The notes: generated from the sequence alone by a model not told the origin. Positions 9,290 to 18,255 are shown, counted from the first letter of the stretch. The stretch is 64,000 bases of DNA from Anaerosomatales bacterium (GCA_029210645.1 JARGFT010000004.1:69898-133897); one strand, 5' to 3'. A program made the numbers and translations.

Positions 9290-9699
9290 ACCCGATGGTC
9301 GTCGACAGCTCCGTGGCCTTCAAGTGGTTGTCCCCACGCGGTGAAAGCGGCCTCGAACGAGCGGTCGAGCTGCTGTTGTCTCACCGTGCGGGCGAGCTCA
9401 CCCTCATGGCACCGGCCTTTCTGCACGTAGAACTCGCCAGCTCCCTGAGGCATTCGAGGTACCTCGACCGGGACGAGACGATCGCCCTCGTCGGCGCGCT
9501 CGGTGAACTCGACATCGAGTTGATCGAGTCGACGCCGACGCGCCTCGTTGCGGCGACCGATCTGTCCTACCGTCACGGTATGAGCGTCTACGACGCGCTG
9601 TTCCTCGCACTTGCCAAGGAGCTCAGCTGTCCGCTCATCACCGCAGATCGCAAGGCATTCGCCGGCATCGACACGCCCGTGGAGATCCGGCTGCTCTAG
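9286..9699 (+). CDS. PIN-domain ribonuclease toxin (VapC-like)
   Basis: A 137-aa PIN domain whose four acidic metal ligands are visible: Asp in MVVDSSV, Glu in HVELASS, Asp in VYDALFLALA and Asp in ITADRKAF. Such toxins cleave tRNA or rRNA when the antitoxin is degraded. ATG 9286 overlaps the antitoxin stop, with GGAGG upstream at good spacing. An upstream in-frame start (9265) would overlap the antitoxin by 25 bp and is less likely. It ends 22 bp from the 3' end of ortB. Confidence 0.87.
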   Translation: MNPMVVDSSVAFKWLSPRGESGLERAVELLLSHRAGELTLMAPAFLHVELASSLRHSRYLDRDETIALVGALGELDIELIESTPTRLVAATDLSYRHGMSVYDALFLALAKELSCPLITADRKAFAGIDTPVEIRLL

Positions 9700-9720
9700 C
9701 GTCGCGCAGCTCACCCTCGC

Positions 9721-11136
9721 TCACGCCCCCGCGCGCAGCCCGGCGACGATCCCCTCGACCGCCTCCGGCGTGCTGTTTGTGTCCTCGGCGAGAAACGCGA
9801 TGTCTTCGGGCGTCGGCTCGTAGCCGTCGGGCGCGTGCGCGAGAGCGTTGCGCACGTAGCTGCGGCGCATTCTGCCGAGGTCCATCTCGGTCGCGCGGAT
9901 CTGCTCGGGGCGCTCGGGGATGACAATCGACTTCCCCGGCACGTTCTGCCGCGGGTCGCCGGCGCGCACCTCCACGCCGCGCTCGCGGGCGAAGTTGAGC
10001 TGCGCCCAGTGGTGCTTGCCCGCGCCGGTGTACTCGGTCTCCTGCACCACCACCGTGGCGTCGCGCGGCAGGTCGCGCGCGAGCGACATCGCCGCCGCCA
10101 TCGCGGTGTTGCCGGCCGGCCCCCGCTCGAGGCCCTCGAGCTTGGCGAGCGCCTCGGTCACGTAGAAGACCTCGCCCTGCGAGACGGTGAGGTAGCGGTC
10201 CATGTAGCGCAACGAGCGTGCGGCGTTGCGCGGGACGTCAGCGCGATCGGGCCAGGTCGCGAACGGCACGCCGAAACCGGTGTGACCGGTCGTGAACGAC
10301 TTGCGGTTGAAGTCGGTGTCGCTGGCCATGTGTAGGCCGGAGAGGTCCACACTCGCGCTCACGATCTGCGTCTCCGTCGCACCCGCACGCTTGAGCCCGC
10401 GGGCCGTGCCGGTGGTATTGCCGCCACCCGCGTGCGTGATGACGACATGGGTAGGCGGCGCGCCGGTGCGCTCCCGCATCTCGGTGGCCAGCTCCCAGCC
10501 GAGCGTCTCGATCCCCGACACTCCGAAGCTCGAGTAGAGCGAGGCCGCGAAGTAGCCGGTCTCGTCGAGCAGTTCGAGCATATGGGCGAAGAGCTCCGGG
10601 CCCACCGTCATCTGCACGACCTCAGCGCCGAACGCCTCGCAGATCCGCGCCTTCTCGATGATCTCGGGCTGGCCGAGGTGCGTGCTGTCGAAGGCCTCCT
10701 GGCAGATGATGCACGCAAGCGACGCGCGGGCCGCCTGGCTCGCCACCGCTGCCCCGTAGTTCCCCGACGTCGCGGCGATGACGCCCGCGTAACCCTTCTC
10801 GCGAGCGACGTGGATGCTCATCGATGCGCGCCGGTCCTTGAACGAGCCGGCCATGTTGGCGGCTTCGTCCTTCACGAAGATGCGCGCGCCGTGACCGGGT
10901 TCGGCGTAGGAGCGCACGAGGTCGGTGAGGTTTCGCAGCTCGAGCAGTGGGGTCGACCCCACGCCCACCGCGGCCTGGATGGCCACGATGTCGTCGAGGG
11001 AGTAGCCGTGTGCGGCCATCATCGCCTCGTAGTCGAAAGCGATGGGGCTGCGCTCGAACTCGGCGTAGTCCATGCCGAGCGCCCGGCGCATGATCTCACC
11101 CTTGCGGGCCATGATCGCCTCGGTGCGGCCGGTCAC
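9721..11136 (-). CDS. ortB: 2-amino-4-oxopentanoate thiolase, beta (PLP) subunit
   Basis: With OrtA and CoA it cleaves 2-amino-4-oxopentanoate to acetyl-CoA and alanine, the last step of oxidative ornithine degradation. It is a fold-type II PLP protein related to threonine synthase. The PLP Lys is in MAGSFKDRRA, and phosphate-binding Gly-rich loops are at ATSGNYGAA and THAGGGNTTG. GTG 11136 is preferred: it lies 1 nt after the ortA stop and leaves the short N-terminal lead (about 8 residues) seen before MARKGEIM in the family. ATG 11112 is the alternative. Length is 471 aa. Confidence 0.94.
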   Translation of the reverse strand: MTGRTEAIMARKGEIMRRALGMDYAEFERSPIAFDYEAMMAAHGYSLDDIVAIQAAVGVGSTPLLELRNLTDLVRSYAEPGHGARIFVKDEAANMAGSFKDRRASMSIHVAREKGYAGVIAATSGNYGAAVASQAARASLACIICQEAFDSTHLGQPEIIEKARICEAFGAEVVQMTVGPELFAHMLELLDETGYFAASLYSSFGVSGIETLGWELATEMRERTGAPPTHVVITHAGGGNTTGTARGLKRAGATETQIVSASVDLSGLHMASDTDFNRKSFTTGHTGFGVPFATWPDRADVPRNAARSLRYMDRYLTVSQGEVFYVTEALAKLEGLERGPAGNTAMAAAMSLARDLPRDATVVVQETEYTGAGKHHWAQLNFARERGVEVRAGDPRQNVPGKSIVIPERPEQIRATEMDLGRMRRSYVRNALAHAPDGYEPTPEDIAFLAEDTNSTPEAVEGIVAGLRAGA

Positions 11137-11137
11137 G

Positions 11138-11488
11138 TCACTCACCCGCCTTCGGGTCGCCGGGGCCTCCGGCAGCCGCCGCGCGCCACGCGGCCAAGCG
11201 AGCCCGCAGATCACGCCCCACCGCAGCGATCTCGGTTGGTTGCGCACCGAAGGTGTGCGTGTATGCCGGATCGGGATCCGAAAGGCGCCCGCGCACGATG
11301 CGGCCTGTCATCGTCTCGACCTCGCACTCATCGCCGGGTGCAGTCTCGCCCAGCGCGAACCCCTTGACCCAGACGAGCAGCGGCTTGCCCGCTGTCTCCT
11401 CGGGCAGGTTCGCGGCGCGGTCGGCTGGCTCGAGCAGGACACGCTCGACCTCGACCCACTGACCGGTGCGGCAGCGGTCCGCAGACAT
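11138..11488 (-). CDS. ortA: 2-amino-4-oxopentanoate thiolase, alpha subunit
   Basis: Small partner of OrtB in the CoA-dependent thiolytic cleavage giving acetyl-CoA and alanine. The 116-aa protein has the family pattern of a short beta-rich domain with GQWVEVERVLL, LLVWVKGF and VETMTGR. ATG 11488 has AAGGAG 7 nt upstream. It sits between ord and ortB, the canonical order. The C-terminal Ala/Gly-rich tail (about 15 residues) appears to be a local extension. Confidence 0.92.
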   Translation of the reverse strand: MSADRCRTGQWVEVERVLLEPADRAANLPEETAGKPLLVWVKGFALGETAPGDECEVETMTGRIVRGRLSDPDPAYTHTFGAQPTEIAAVGRDLRARLAAWRAAAAGGPGDPKAGE

Positions 11489-11506
11489 ATCGCTCTCCTT
11501 CCGGCG

Positions 11507-12520
11507 TCAGGCGGTCGGTGCCCAGAACCTCGGCAGCGGCAGGTCCACGACCGTGAGCAGCCCGGCGGGCGCATCGACGATAAGCGGGACGTAGTTGCCT
11601 GTGCTCGCGTAGGTGCCGATACCACCGGGGATCTCGGGCGTGTTGGCCATGTTGACCTCGGGGTCGCCGATCACGCGGATGTAGTCGCCGGTGTCCACGC
11701 CCTCCAGGTGCGGGTGGATCTGCTGCGGGTGCACGAGTTCGATTTTGAGTTCACCCTCGCTGTAGCCCCGGCCGATGTGACGGCAGCCCGCTACGTCTCC
11801 GGGTGCCACGTGCACGTGCGGAGTCGAACGCTCCACCGTGCTGACGATGGGCTCGCGGGTCTCGACGATCTCGTCGATCTCCCAGCCGAGCGCACGCGCG
11901 ATGAGATGGATCGACTCCTGGAACCCGATGTGGCCGACGATCGTCCCGTCAGCGACTCCCCGCTCGAACTCCTCGACCGTCGTCCCGACTCCCTGGCTCG
12001 CCATCACGGTGGGCCCGAAGGGCGAGAGGTCGTTCACGCGCCGTGCTTCGATGCGATCGACCCGCAGGCAGACCGAGGTCCACATCACGATGAGCGCGTC
12101 GAGGATGAAGCCCGGGTTGATGCCGGTTCCGAGCACCGAGACGCCACGCTCGCGGGCGAGTGCGTCGACACGGTCGGCCCAGGCAGCGTCGGTCGCCCAC
12201 GGGTACGCGAGCGTCTCGGCGATACACAGGACGTTTGCCCCGGAGCGGATGGCCGGCTCGACCTGGTCGGTGATCTCGTGCAGGTTGCTCTGGGTACAGA
12301 TGCAGACCACGTCCGGCTTCGCGGCCAGCACCGCATCGGAGTCGGTGGTCATGCGGACGTCGCACTCGCAGTCGCCGAGCAGCTCGCCGACGGTCTTGCC
12401 TTCCTTGGCAGGGTTCGTGACGATCGCACCGACAAGCTCGACGTCCCCGGGGCGGTCGAGCAGGAACCTGAGCAGCCCCTGCCCCATCATGCCCGTACCC
12501 CACACGGCAACCCTGATCAT
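11507..12520 (-). CDS. ord: 2,4-diaminopentanoate dehydrogenase
   Basis: NAD(P)+-dependent oxidative deamination of 2,4-diaminopentanoate to 2-amino-4-oxopentanoate. A Rossmann nucleotide-binding motif opens the protein (VWGTGMMGQG, residues 6-15). A dihydrodipicolinate-reductase-like C-terminal domain follows, with GTGINPGFILD between them. Length is 337 aa. ATG 12520 has AAGGAG 6 nt upstream. It appears to be the first gene of the ornithine transcript. No ornithine racemase is seen in the window, so D-ornithine must come from an enzyme encoded elsewhere. Confidence 0.94.
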   Translation of the reverse strand: MIRVAVWGTGMMGQGLLRFLLDRPGDVELVGAIVTNPAKEGKTVGELLGDCECDVRMTTDSDAVLAAKPDVVCICTQSNLHEITDQVEPAIRSGANVLCIAETLAYPWATDAAWADRVDALARERGVSVLGTGINPGFILDALIVMWTSVCLRVDRIEARRVNDLSPFGPTVMASQGVGTTVEEFERGVADGTIVGHIGFQESIHLIARALGWEIDEIVETREPIVSTVERSTPHVHVAPGDVAGCRHIGRGYSEGELKIELVHPQQIHPHLEGVDTGDYIRVIGDPEVNMANTPEIPGGIGTYASTGNYVPLIVDAPAGLLTVVDLPLPRFWAPTA

Positions 12521-12614
12521 GCGCGCTCCTTCCGATGGCGTATGCAGAATGCGTGGTATCTCATGCAACAATACCGTTCGCGGAGCCGGTGCGCGAGAGG
12601 TTGCGGGTGCGTTC

Positions 12615-12995
12615 CTACGACTTCTCGTCGTCGCCCGCTGACGCCTCGGAAGTGTCGGGGGGTGGCGGCGCGGGATCGGATGCCTTCGGCGTCCGCCCGG
12701 CGATCGCTTCGCTGAAGCGCTTGAGCCCCTCGGCAAACTCGCCCGCGGCCTTCTCGGCGGTGCGCCCCGCGTCCTTCAGGGCCGGCTTGGCCTCGTCCCA
12801 CGCGACCTTCATCGCTTCCCCGGCACGCTCGGCGGCACGCTCGGCAGACTCGAGCGCCTCCTCGAGCACGCCACGGTCCGGCTCTGCCTCGTAGATACCC
12901 GAGAGCATCGCAGCATCGTGACCGTTGACACACCCGCCGCTCTCGGTGACCCATACGTACGCATTGCACCCGTCACACCATCCGGCCTTCGGCAT
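12615..12995 (-). CDS. Small zinc-ribbon-like protein with helical acidic tail
   Basis: Function not recognised. Residues 1-30 hold GWCDGCNAYVW and, 10 residues later, GGCVNGH, which looks like a half zinc ribbon (C-x2-C ... C-x3-H). Residues 40-95 are Ala/Glu/Arg-rich and predicted helical, possibly coiled-coil. The last 25 residues are Pro/Asp-rich and disordered. GAGGGGGG precedes ATG 12995. It is divergent from the NlpC/P60 gene and 94 bp upstream of ord, and could be cotranscribed with ord. Confidence 0.65.
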   Translation of the reverse strand: MPKAGWCDGCNAYVWVTESGGCVNGHDAAMLSGIYEAEPDRGVLEEALESAERAAERAGEAMKVAWDEAKPALKDAGRTAEKAAGEFAEGLKRFSEAIAGRTPKASDPAPPPPDTSEASAGDDEKS

Positions 12996-13014
12996 CTGTG
13001 TGCACCCCCCTCTC

Positions 13015-13044
13015 GAACGGAGCCCCGGGGGGCCTCTCTCGTTC
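13015..13044. repeat. Inverted repeat in divergent intergenic region
   Basis: GAACG (13015-13019) pairs with CGTTC (13040-13044), and inner GAG/CTC and CCCC/GGGG segments can pair with small bulges. It lies just upstream of the zinc-ribbon gene, whose leader would contain it, and 160 bp before the NlpC/P60 start. It could be an RNA hairpin or protein site. The rest of 13045-13205 shows only the promoter-like element at 13115. Confidence 0.3.
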
Positions 13045-13114
13045 TTACCCGTTGTGGAGATGGTGTGTGAGCGGCCTTACCAGCGGGTTTGGCCTGGGGT
13101 TTGCATCTGTTTCG

Positions 13115-13123
13115 TGCTAGACT
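13115..13123 (+). promoter_or_regulatory. Extended -10 promoter element for the NlpC/P60 gene
   Basis: TGCTAGACT matches TGn plus a TAnnnT -10 hexamer; no good -35 is seen at 17 bp. It leaves a leader of about 75 nt before ATG 13206. The same TGCTAnnnT form recurs at 26493, 26565, 35411 and 59028. Confidence 0.45.
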
Positions 13124-13205
13124 GTCACATTGGATTCGCCCGTGAACGCCCGGGGTAGGCGATACGGAGCGCGGGAGCATCCTTTACCGGCACGGAAGGC
13201 GCGGA

Positions 13206-14489
13206 ATGACGGCACGGACCGGCTCTTCGTTCGCATATCGCACGTGCTCGCTGATGCTTGCAGCGGTGCTGCTCCTTGCCGCACCGGCAGCGGCCCTGGC
13301 CGAGACGACCTCGACGCCCACTCCTCAGCCCGCTCCCTCACCGGCCCCGGCTCCTTCGCCGACGCCCTCCCCGCAGGCTCCTCCCCCGCAGCAGACGCCG
13401 CGAACACCGCCGGCCGACGATGAGCCCGCCGTCGAGGTTCCCGTGGATCCCGAGACCGAACGGTTCCGCGAGGAGCTGGCTCGCCGCCAGGCACTGCTCG
13501 ACGAGTTCCTTGCCCAGCTCGACGCGCTCGACCGCGAGCTCGCCATCGCTGCCGAACAGTACAACGCGGCCGTCGAACGCCTCAACGCCACCAAGCAGCG
13601 TGTCTCGGTCGCACAGGAAGACCTCGTCAACGCCGAGCAGGCCTACGAACTGCAAAACGAACTCCTCGGCAAGCGGGCAACGAGCATCTACAAGCTCGGG
13701 TCGTTCGCCGCGATCGAGCTCGTCCTCGAAGCCAAGTCGCTCTCCGACTTCCTCTCACGCCTGAAGTTCATGAACACGCTGGGCATGGCTGACGCGGAGG
13801 TCGCCAAGAGCCTGCTCGCTCAGAAGGAGCTCGTCGAGGAGACGGCGTCACGACTGGAGAACGCCGAGCACGAAGCCGAGGCTCTCGAGTTCGAGCTGCG
13901 CGCGCGCCAGATCGAGATCATGCTGCGTATCCAGGACCGCCAGCAGATGATGGCCGAGGCGCAGGGCGACCTGCTCGAACTTCTCGACAGCGAAGCGGCG
14001 CGTCGCCAGCGAGAGGAAAGCGCACTGCTCCGGCAGATCCTCTCGGGCGCCTCGCAGGCCGGCATCGTCATCGAGACCGGTTCGCCGATCGAGACCGCAC
14101 TTGCGTACCACGGCGTCCCCTACCTCTGGGGAGGCGAGTCGCCGGCTGGCTTCGACTGCTCGGGTCTCGTGCTCTACGTCTTCCGCCAGCACGGAGTGAA
14201 CCTGCCACACTACTCGGGTAGCCAGTTCCTCCTCGGCCAGAAGATCGCGCCCGCGGCCCTGCAACCCGGCGACGTCGTCTTCTTCGGCTCGCCCATCTAC
14301 CACGTGGGCATCTACATGGGTGCTGACTACTTCATCCACGCTCCGAGGACCGGTGATTTCGTCAAGATCTCCCGGCTCTCGGCACGCAGAGACTACGCCG
14401 GTGCGCGCCGCTACAACTGGATTCCGCGCATCGACCCGCCTCAGGGCGTCGGCGACACCGGGCCGCTCGCCTCGGTGGGGCGCTGGTAG
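13206..14489 (+). CDS. Secreted NlpC/P60 peptidoglycan endopeptidase with coiled-coil
   Basis: Cleaves peptide stems of peptidoglycan outside the cell. A signal peptide spans residues 1-33 (hydrophobic LMLAAVLLLAAPAAALAE). A Pro-rich linker (35-75) and a long coiled coil (about 80-280) follow, then an NlpC/P60 domain (about 295-410). Catalytic Cys318 (FDCSGLV), His366 (YHVGIYMG) and a third polar His378 (FIHAP) are all present. The coiled coil before the hydrolase domain recalls RipA/CwlO-type enzymes controlled by FtsEX-like partners, none of which are seen here. ATG 13206 follows GGAAGGCG. Confidence 0.92.
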   Translation: MTARTGSSFAYRTCSLMLAAVLLLAAPAAALAETTSTPTPQPAPSPAPAPSPTPSPQAPPPQQTPRTPPADDEPAVEVPVDPETERFREELARRQALLDEFLAQLDALDRELAIAAEQYNAAVERLNATKQRVSVAQEDLVNAEQAYELQNELLGKRATSIYKLGSFAAIELVLEAKSLSDFLSRLKFMNTLGMADAEVAKSLLAQKELVEETASRLENAEHEAEALEFELRARQIEIMLRIQDRQQMMAEAQGDLLELLDSEAARRQREESALLRQILSGASQAGIVIETGSPIETALAYHGVPYLWGGESPAGFDCSGLVLYVFRQHGVNLPHYSGSQFLLGQKIAPAALQPGDVVFFGSPIYHVGIYMGADYFIHAPRTGDFVKISRLSARRDYAGARRYNWIPRIDPPQGVGDTGPLASVGRW

Positions 14490-14631
14490 TAGGCCCCACA
14501 GACACGTTGCTTCTTGGCTGGAAGGTGCCAGCGCGCCCGTCGCTCTGGTATCGTCGTTCTACGTGCGGAGTCGATGAGTTCCGATAACGGGTGAGGTGCG
14601 GGGGCGCCGAGCTCGCGAGGGGGAAGATCGA

Positions 14632-16074
14632 ATGCGCGACCTCGTGTTCGCCGCAATCAATGCTGCACTCGTCAAGGGTGCCCGCTACGCCGATGCCCGC
14701 ATCGTCGACTCGCGGGAGCAGAAGGTCTCGGTCTCCGACGGTCGCGTGGAGGCCATCGAGTCGGGCGAATCGTTCGGAATCGGGGTCAGGGTCATCGCCG
14801 ACGGGTCGTGGGGGTTCGCCTCCTCGGCCGCGGTGACCACCGAAGCCGCCGAACAACTCGGGCGCCAGGCGGTCGCCATAGCACGGGCAAGCGCGCTCGT
14901 CGCAGGAGCTCCTGTCAACCTCGCTGACGTCGGAACCTTCGACACGCGGTGGGACGGACCGTGCGAGGTCGATCCGTTCGCGGTGTCGCTGGAGGAGAAG
15001 ATCGCGCTGCTCCTCGAGGCGGACGAGGCCATGCGTGCCGAGGATGCCGTCAAGCTCACCAAGTCCCACCTCGGGTTCTTCCGGGCACACAAGTGCTTCG
15101 GATCCTCAGAGGGCAGCTACATCGAGCAGACGTACACGGAGTCCGGCGGGGGAATCACCGCGGTCGCGGTCGCCGGCGGCGAGGTGCTCACCCGCTCCTA
15201 TCCCAACTCGCACGGGGGCAACTGGCTCCAGGGTGGCTACGAGGTCATCCGCAGCTTCGACCTGGCCGGCCAGGCACCGCGCGTTGCCGAGGAGGCAGCG
15301 GCGCTTCTGTCCGCGGCGCCGTGCCCGCCGGGTGTGACCGATCTGATCATCGACGGCAGCCAACTCGGCCTGCAGGTGCACGAGTCCATCGGACACCCGA
15401 CCGAGCTCGACCGGGTGCTCGGAGACGAGGCCGCGTTCGCGGGAACGTCCTTCCTCGGTGTGAGGGACCTCGGACAGCTCCGGTACGGCTCCGAGCACGT
15501 CACCGTGACGGCGGACGCGACCGTCGCCGGCTCGATCGGCAGCTTCGGCTTCGATGACGAAGGGGTTCCCGCCCAGCGCGACCATCTCATCACCGACGGG
15601 GCTCTCACCGGCTTCCTCACGTCGCGTGAAAGCGCGCGCGCGATCTCGCGGACGAGCAACGGGTGCATGCGGGCCGATGGCTGGAACCGCATCCCGCTCA
15701 TCCGCATGACGACCGTGTCCCTCGAGCCCGGCGAGTGGTCGCTCGATGATCTCATCGCGGACACGGACGACGGGCTCTACGTCGAGACCAACAGCTCCTG
15801 GTCGATCGATGACAAGCGCCTCAACTTCCAGTTCGCCTGCGAGATCGGCTGGGAGATCAAGGACGGGGAGCGAACCCGCATGGTGAAGAACCCCAACTAT
15901 ACCGGCATCACGCCGAAGTTCTGGAACTCCTGTGACGCGGTCTGCTCTCGAGATCACTGGCAGGTCTGGGGGCTGCCGAACTGCGGGAAGGGTGAGCCCA
16001 TGCAGGTCGCCCACGTCGCTCACGGGGCTTCTCCGGCACGCTTCCGTGGCATCCGGGTGGGGGTGGGACGATGA
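14632..16074 (+). CDS. tldD: Metalloprotease TldD
   Basis: TldD forms a heterodimeric metalloprotease with TldE/PmbA that degrades unfolded or modified peptides in the cytoplasm. The zinc motif HExxxH is at residues 250-255 (HESIGH), and the conserved C-terminal Cys region is near SCDAVCSRDHW. Length is 480 aa. ATG 14632 has GAGGGGG 8 nt upstream; the frame extends 12 codons further to 14596 without a better site. Its stop overlaps pmbA (ATGA). Confidence 0.94.
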   Translation: MRDLVFAAINAALVKGARYADARIVDSREQKVSVSDGRVEAIESGESFGIGVRVIADGSWGFASSAAVTTEAAEQLGRQAVAIARASALVAGAPVNLADVGTFDTRWDGPCEVDPFAVSLEEKIALLLEADEAMRAEDAVKLTKSHLGFFRAHKCFGSSEGSYIEQTYTESGGGITAVAVAGGEVLTRSYPNSHGGNWLQGGYEVIRSFDLAGQAPRVAEEAAALLSAAPCPPGVTDLIIDGSQLGLQVHESIGHPTELDRVLGDEAAFAGTSFLGVRDLGQLRYGSEHVTVTADATVAGSIGSFGFDDEGVPAQRDHLITDGALTGFLTSRESARAISRTSNGCMRADGWNRIPLIRMTTVSLEPGEWSLDDLIADTDDGLYVETNSSWSIDDKRLNFQFACEIGWEIKDGERTRMVKNPNYTGITPKFWNSCDAVCSRDHWQVWGLPNCGKGEPMQVAHVAHGASPARFRGIRVGVGR

Positions 16075-17414
16075 ACAGGCTTACCGCCGATCAGGCCCGG
16101 CAGCTCGCGGCACGTGTGGTCGCCCTCACGCAGGCAGACGCCGCCGAGACGCTGGTTATCTCGGCAGACGACTCGCTCACGCGATTCGCCGACAACAGGA
16201 TCCACCAGAACGTGACGGAGACCGACACACGTGTCTCGGTGCGGGCGGTCCTGGGGAATCGCCAGGGGGTCGCATCGACCAATCGCCTCGACGACGAGTC
16301 GCTGGCCGGATGCTGTGCCGATGCGGTCGCGGCCGCATCGGCAGCACCTGCCGATCCTGAGTTCCCCGGACTGCCTTCGCCGGTTCCGGTGCAAACCCCG
16401 GTCCGGGCAGCGGAAGCGGCAGCCGGATTCGGGCCGGAACAGCGGGCCGAGGTGGCGCTCGGCATCGTCAGGCAATGCTCCTCGCGGCTCATCCAGGCCG
16501 CAGGCGGCGTTGCTTCCACGCTGCAGACGGTCGCGATCGGCAACTCGCTCGGCGTGGACGTCGGGATGGAGACGACCTCTGTTCGGGCCACCGTGCTCGC
16601 ACAGAGCGACCGGGGCGGATCGGGATGGGCGTCGTTCTTCGGACCCGACCCCGCCGGGCTGGTCGCAGACGCTCTCGGCGACGAGGCGGCGACGCTCGCT
16701 CAGCGCTCGGAGTACCCCGCCGACCTCGAGCCGGGCTCCTACACGGTCGTCCTCGCACCCGAAGCGGTCGCCGACATCGTCGACTTCCTCGGCTACCTCG
16801 GCTTCTCGGCGCGCTCCTTCGAGGAGGGTCGCTCGTTCCTCAGTGGCAACCTCGAAAAGCGCATCATGTCCGAGCTCGTGACCATCTCCGACAACGCGTG
16901 TGCTCCCGAGTCATTCGGGCTCGTCTTCGACTACGAGGGCATGCCCAAGCGGCGGGTGCCGCTGATCGAGAACGGGGTCGCGACAAGTGTGGTCACCGAC
17001 TCCTACTGGGCTGCCAGGACAGGGCGGGAGAACACCGGACACGCGCTTCCCGCCCCCAACGCGTTCGGCCCGATGACCCTCGACCTGATGATGGGTGCGG
17101 GGGACTCGACCCTCGATGAGATCATCGGATCGGTCGAACGCGGCGTGTACGTCACCCGCTTCCACTACGTGAACGCCGAGGACCCCGTTCCGGTCACCCT
17201 CACCGGCATGACCCGCGACGGCACCTTCCTCATCGAGGACGGCGCGCTTGCCACACCGCTGAAGAACCAGCGCTTCACCCAGGGGGCTGTGGCCGCGCTG
17301 AACGCCGTGAAGGGCGTGACCAGCGAGCGCGCGTTCTTCGACGTGATGCTGGGCTCGGCCCTCGTCCCCGGACTGCTCATCGACGGCTGGGAGTTCACCG
17401 GCCAGACCGGCTGA
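16071..17414 (+). CDS. pmbA: TldE/PmbA non-catalytic partner protease subunit
   Basis: Partner of TldD with the same fold but without the HExxxH metal site, as in the family. Typical segments are LVISADDSLTRFADNRIHQN near the N-terminus and the C-terminal GMTRDGTFLIEDG and PGLLIDGWEFTG. Length is 447 aa. ATG 16071 overlaps the tldD stop by 4 nt, so the two are made together. The pair ends at a strong hairpin at 17450. Confidence 0.93.
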   Translation: MNRLTADQARQLAARVVALTQADAAETLVISADDSLTRFADNRIHQNVTETDTRVSVRAVLGNRQGVASTNRLDDESLAGCCADAVAAASAAPADPEFPGLPSPVPVQTPVRAAEAAAGFGPEQRAEVALGIVRQCSSRLIQAAGGVASTLQTVAIGNSLGVDVGMETTSVRATVLAQSDRGGSGWASFFGPDPAGLVADALGDEAATLAQRSEYPADLEPGSYTVVLAPEAVADIVDFLGYLGFSARSFEEGRSFLSGNLEKRIMSELVTISDNACAPESFGLVFDYEGMPKRRVPLIENGVATSVVTDSYWAARTGRENTGHALPAPNAFGPMTLDLMMGAGDSTLDEIIGSVERGVYVTRFHYVNAEDPVPVTLTGMTRDGTFLIEDGALATPLKNQRFTQGAVAALNAVKGVTSERAFFDVMLGSALVPGLLIDGWEFTGQTG

Positions 17415-17449
17415 GCGCCACCCGCCTGATCGCATCCCGGACAAGACCT

Positions 17450-17475
17450 GGGCCCCGGCGATCCCGCCGGGGCCC
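17450..17475. terminator. Strong hairpin between convergent pmbA and V-ATPase operon
   Basis: GGGCCCCGGCG, ATCC loop, CGCCGGGGCCC: an 11-bp perfect stem. It lies 36 bp after the pmbA stop, and 150 bp after the V-ATPase subunit D gene on the opposite strand. The minus-strand side is followed by the more T-rich run (AGGTCTTGTCC), so it could end both transcripts. A second, weaker dyad, GTCAGGA...TCCTGAC (17526-17553), lies closer to the ATPase side. Nothing else is seen in 17476-17624. Confidence 0.65.
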
Positions 17476-17624
17476 GTCTGAGGAACAGCCCGCCCTGTGG
17501 AGGGGCGCCACGGGGGCCGCTACCGGTCAGGAGAACAGCTGTCCATTCCTGACACTCACTACATCGGCATGCGCGAGCCCCGACTTGAGCCGCAGACATG
17601 GGTGCAACGCACGATCTCACGGCG

Positions 17625-18254
17625 CTACTGCTGCTGCGCCTCGATCATCTCCTTGACCTTCATCAGGCGTGTGAGGTTGCTGCGCTCGGCCTCGTCGAGC
17701 TTCATCCCGATGTCGCGGATGGTCTCGTCGAGCTGCGGGATGAGCACGTACTCGAGCGCGTTCACCCGCCGGCGCGTGCGTTCGATCTCCGCAGCGAGCA
17801 ACTCGATGGCCTTCTCGCGCTCGGCGAGTTCGATCAGGCGCGGAGCGAGGGCCGCGAGGCCGTCCAGCGCGCTGTCGAGCACGATCGGCGTGGTGACGAG
17901 CGAGTACCCGCCCGGTACCGGCAGCTCGCCGAGGGTGAAGTGCGGCATGCGCACGCTCATCACGTTGCGCTCGCTCACCTCGATCAGGTCTTCCGGGTGT
18001 CCGCTCGCGAGCGCGGCGGCCAGCGACGCGCTCCCCGACTCGGCACGCGCGATCGCGAACGTCCCGTACGCAGCAAAGAGCTCCCGCTCGACCTTCTTGC
18101 GCATCGAGCGGCTCTCGCCGATCCGGGCAAGGAACTCCTTCATGAGCTCGTCGAGCTTGTCCTTGAGCAGCTTGTGGCCGCGCTGGGCCACCTGCCGGCG
18201 CCGGCGCAGCTTGAGCAGTTCCATGCGGTTCGGGTTCACGCGCAGCGCCGGCAC
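17625..18254 (-). CDS. ntpD: V/A-type ATPase subunit D (central stalk)
   Basis: Forms the rotating central shaft with subunit F. The N-terminal NPNRMELLKLRRRRQVAQRGHKLLKDK is the family hallmark, and the C-terminal RTRRRVNALEYVLIPQL region is equally conserved. Long antiparallel helices dominate the 209-aa sequence. It starts with GTG 18254, 1 nt after the stop of the small membrane protein gene, and is the last gene of the operon. Confidence 0.95.
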   Translation of the reverse strand: MPALRVNPNRMELLKLRRRRQVAQRGHKLLKDKLDELMKEFLARIGESRSMRKKVERELFAAYGTFAIARAESGSASLAAALASGHPEDLIEVSERNVMSVRMPHFTLGELPVPGGYSLVTTPIVLDSALDGLAALAPRLIELAEREKAIELLAAEIERTRRRVNALEYVLIPQLDETIRDIGMKLDEAERSNLTRLMKVKEMIEAQQQ

Positions 18255-18255
18255 G

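Noticed and set aside
12521..12614. Promoter for ord from TTGCAT and TGCATA on the minus strand
   Set aside because: The spacing is 16 bp and the -10 is weak, and the upstream zinc-ribbon gene could supply transcription, so it is not listed as a feature.
13045..13205. Possible c-di-AMP (ydaO) riboswitch in the leader of the NlpC/P60 gene
   Set aside because: The gene family is often so controlled, but the conserved ydaO segments could not be found in this leader.
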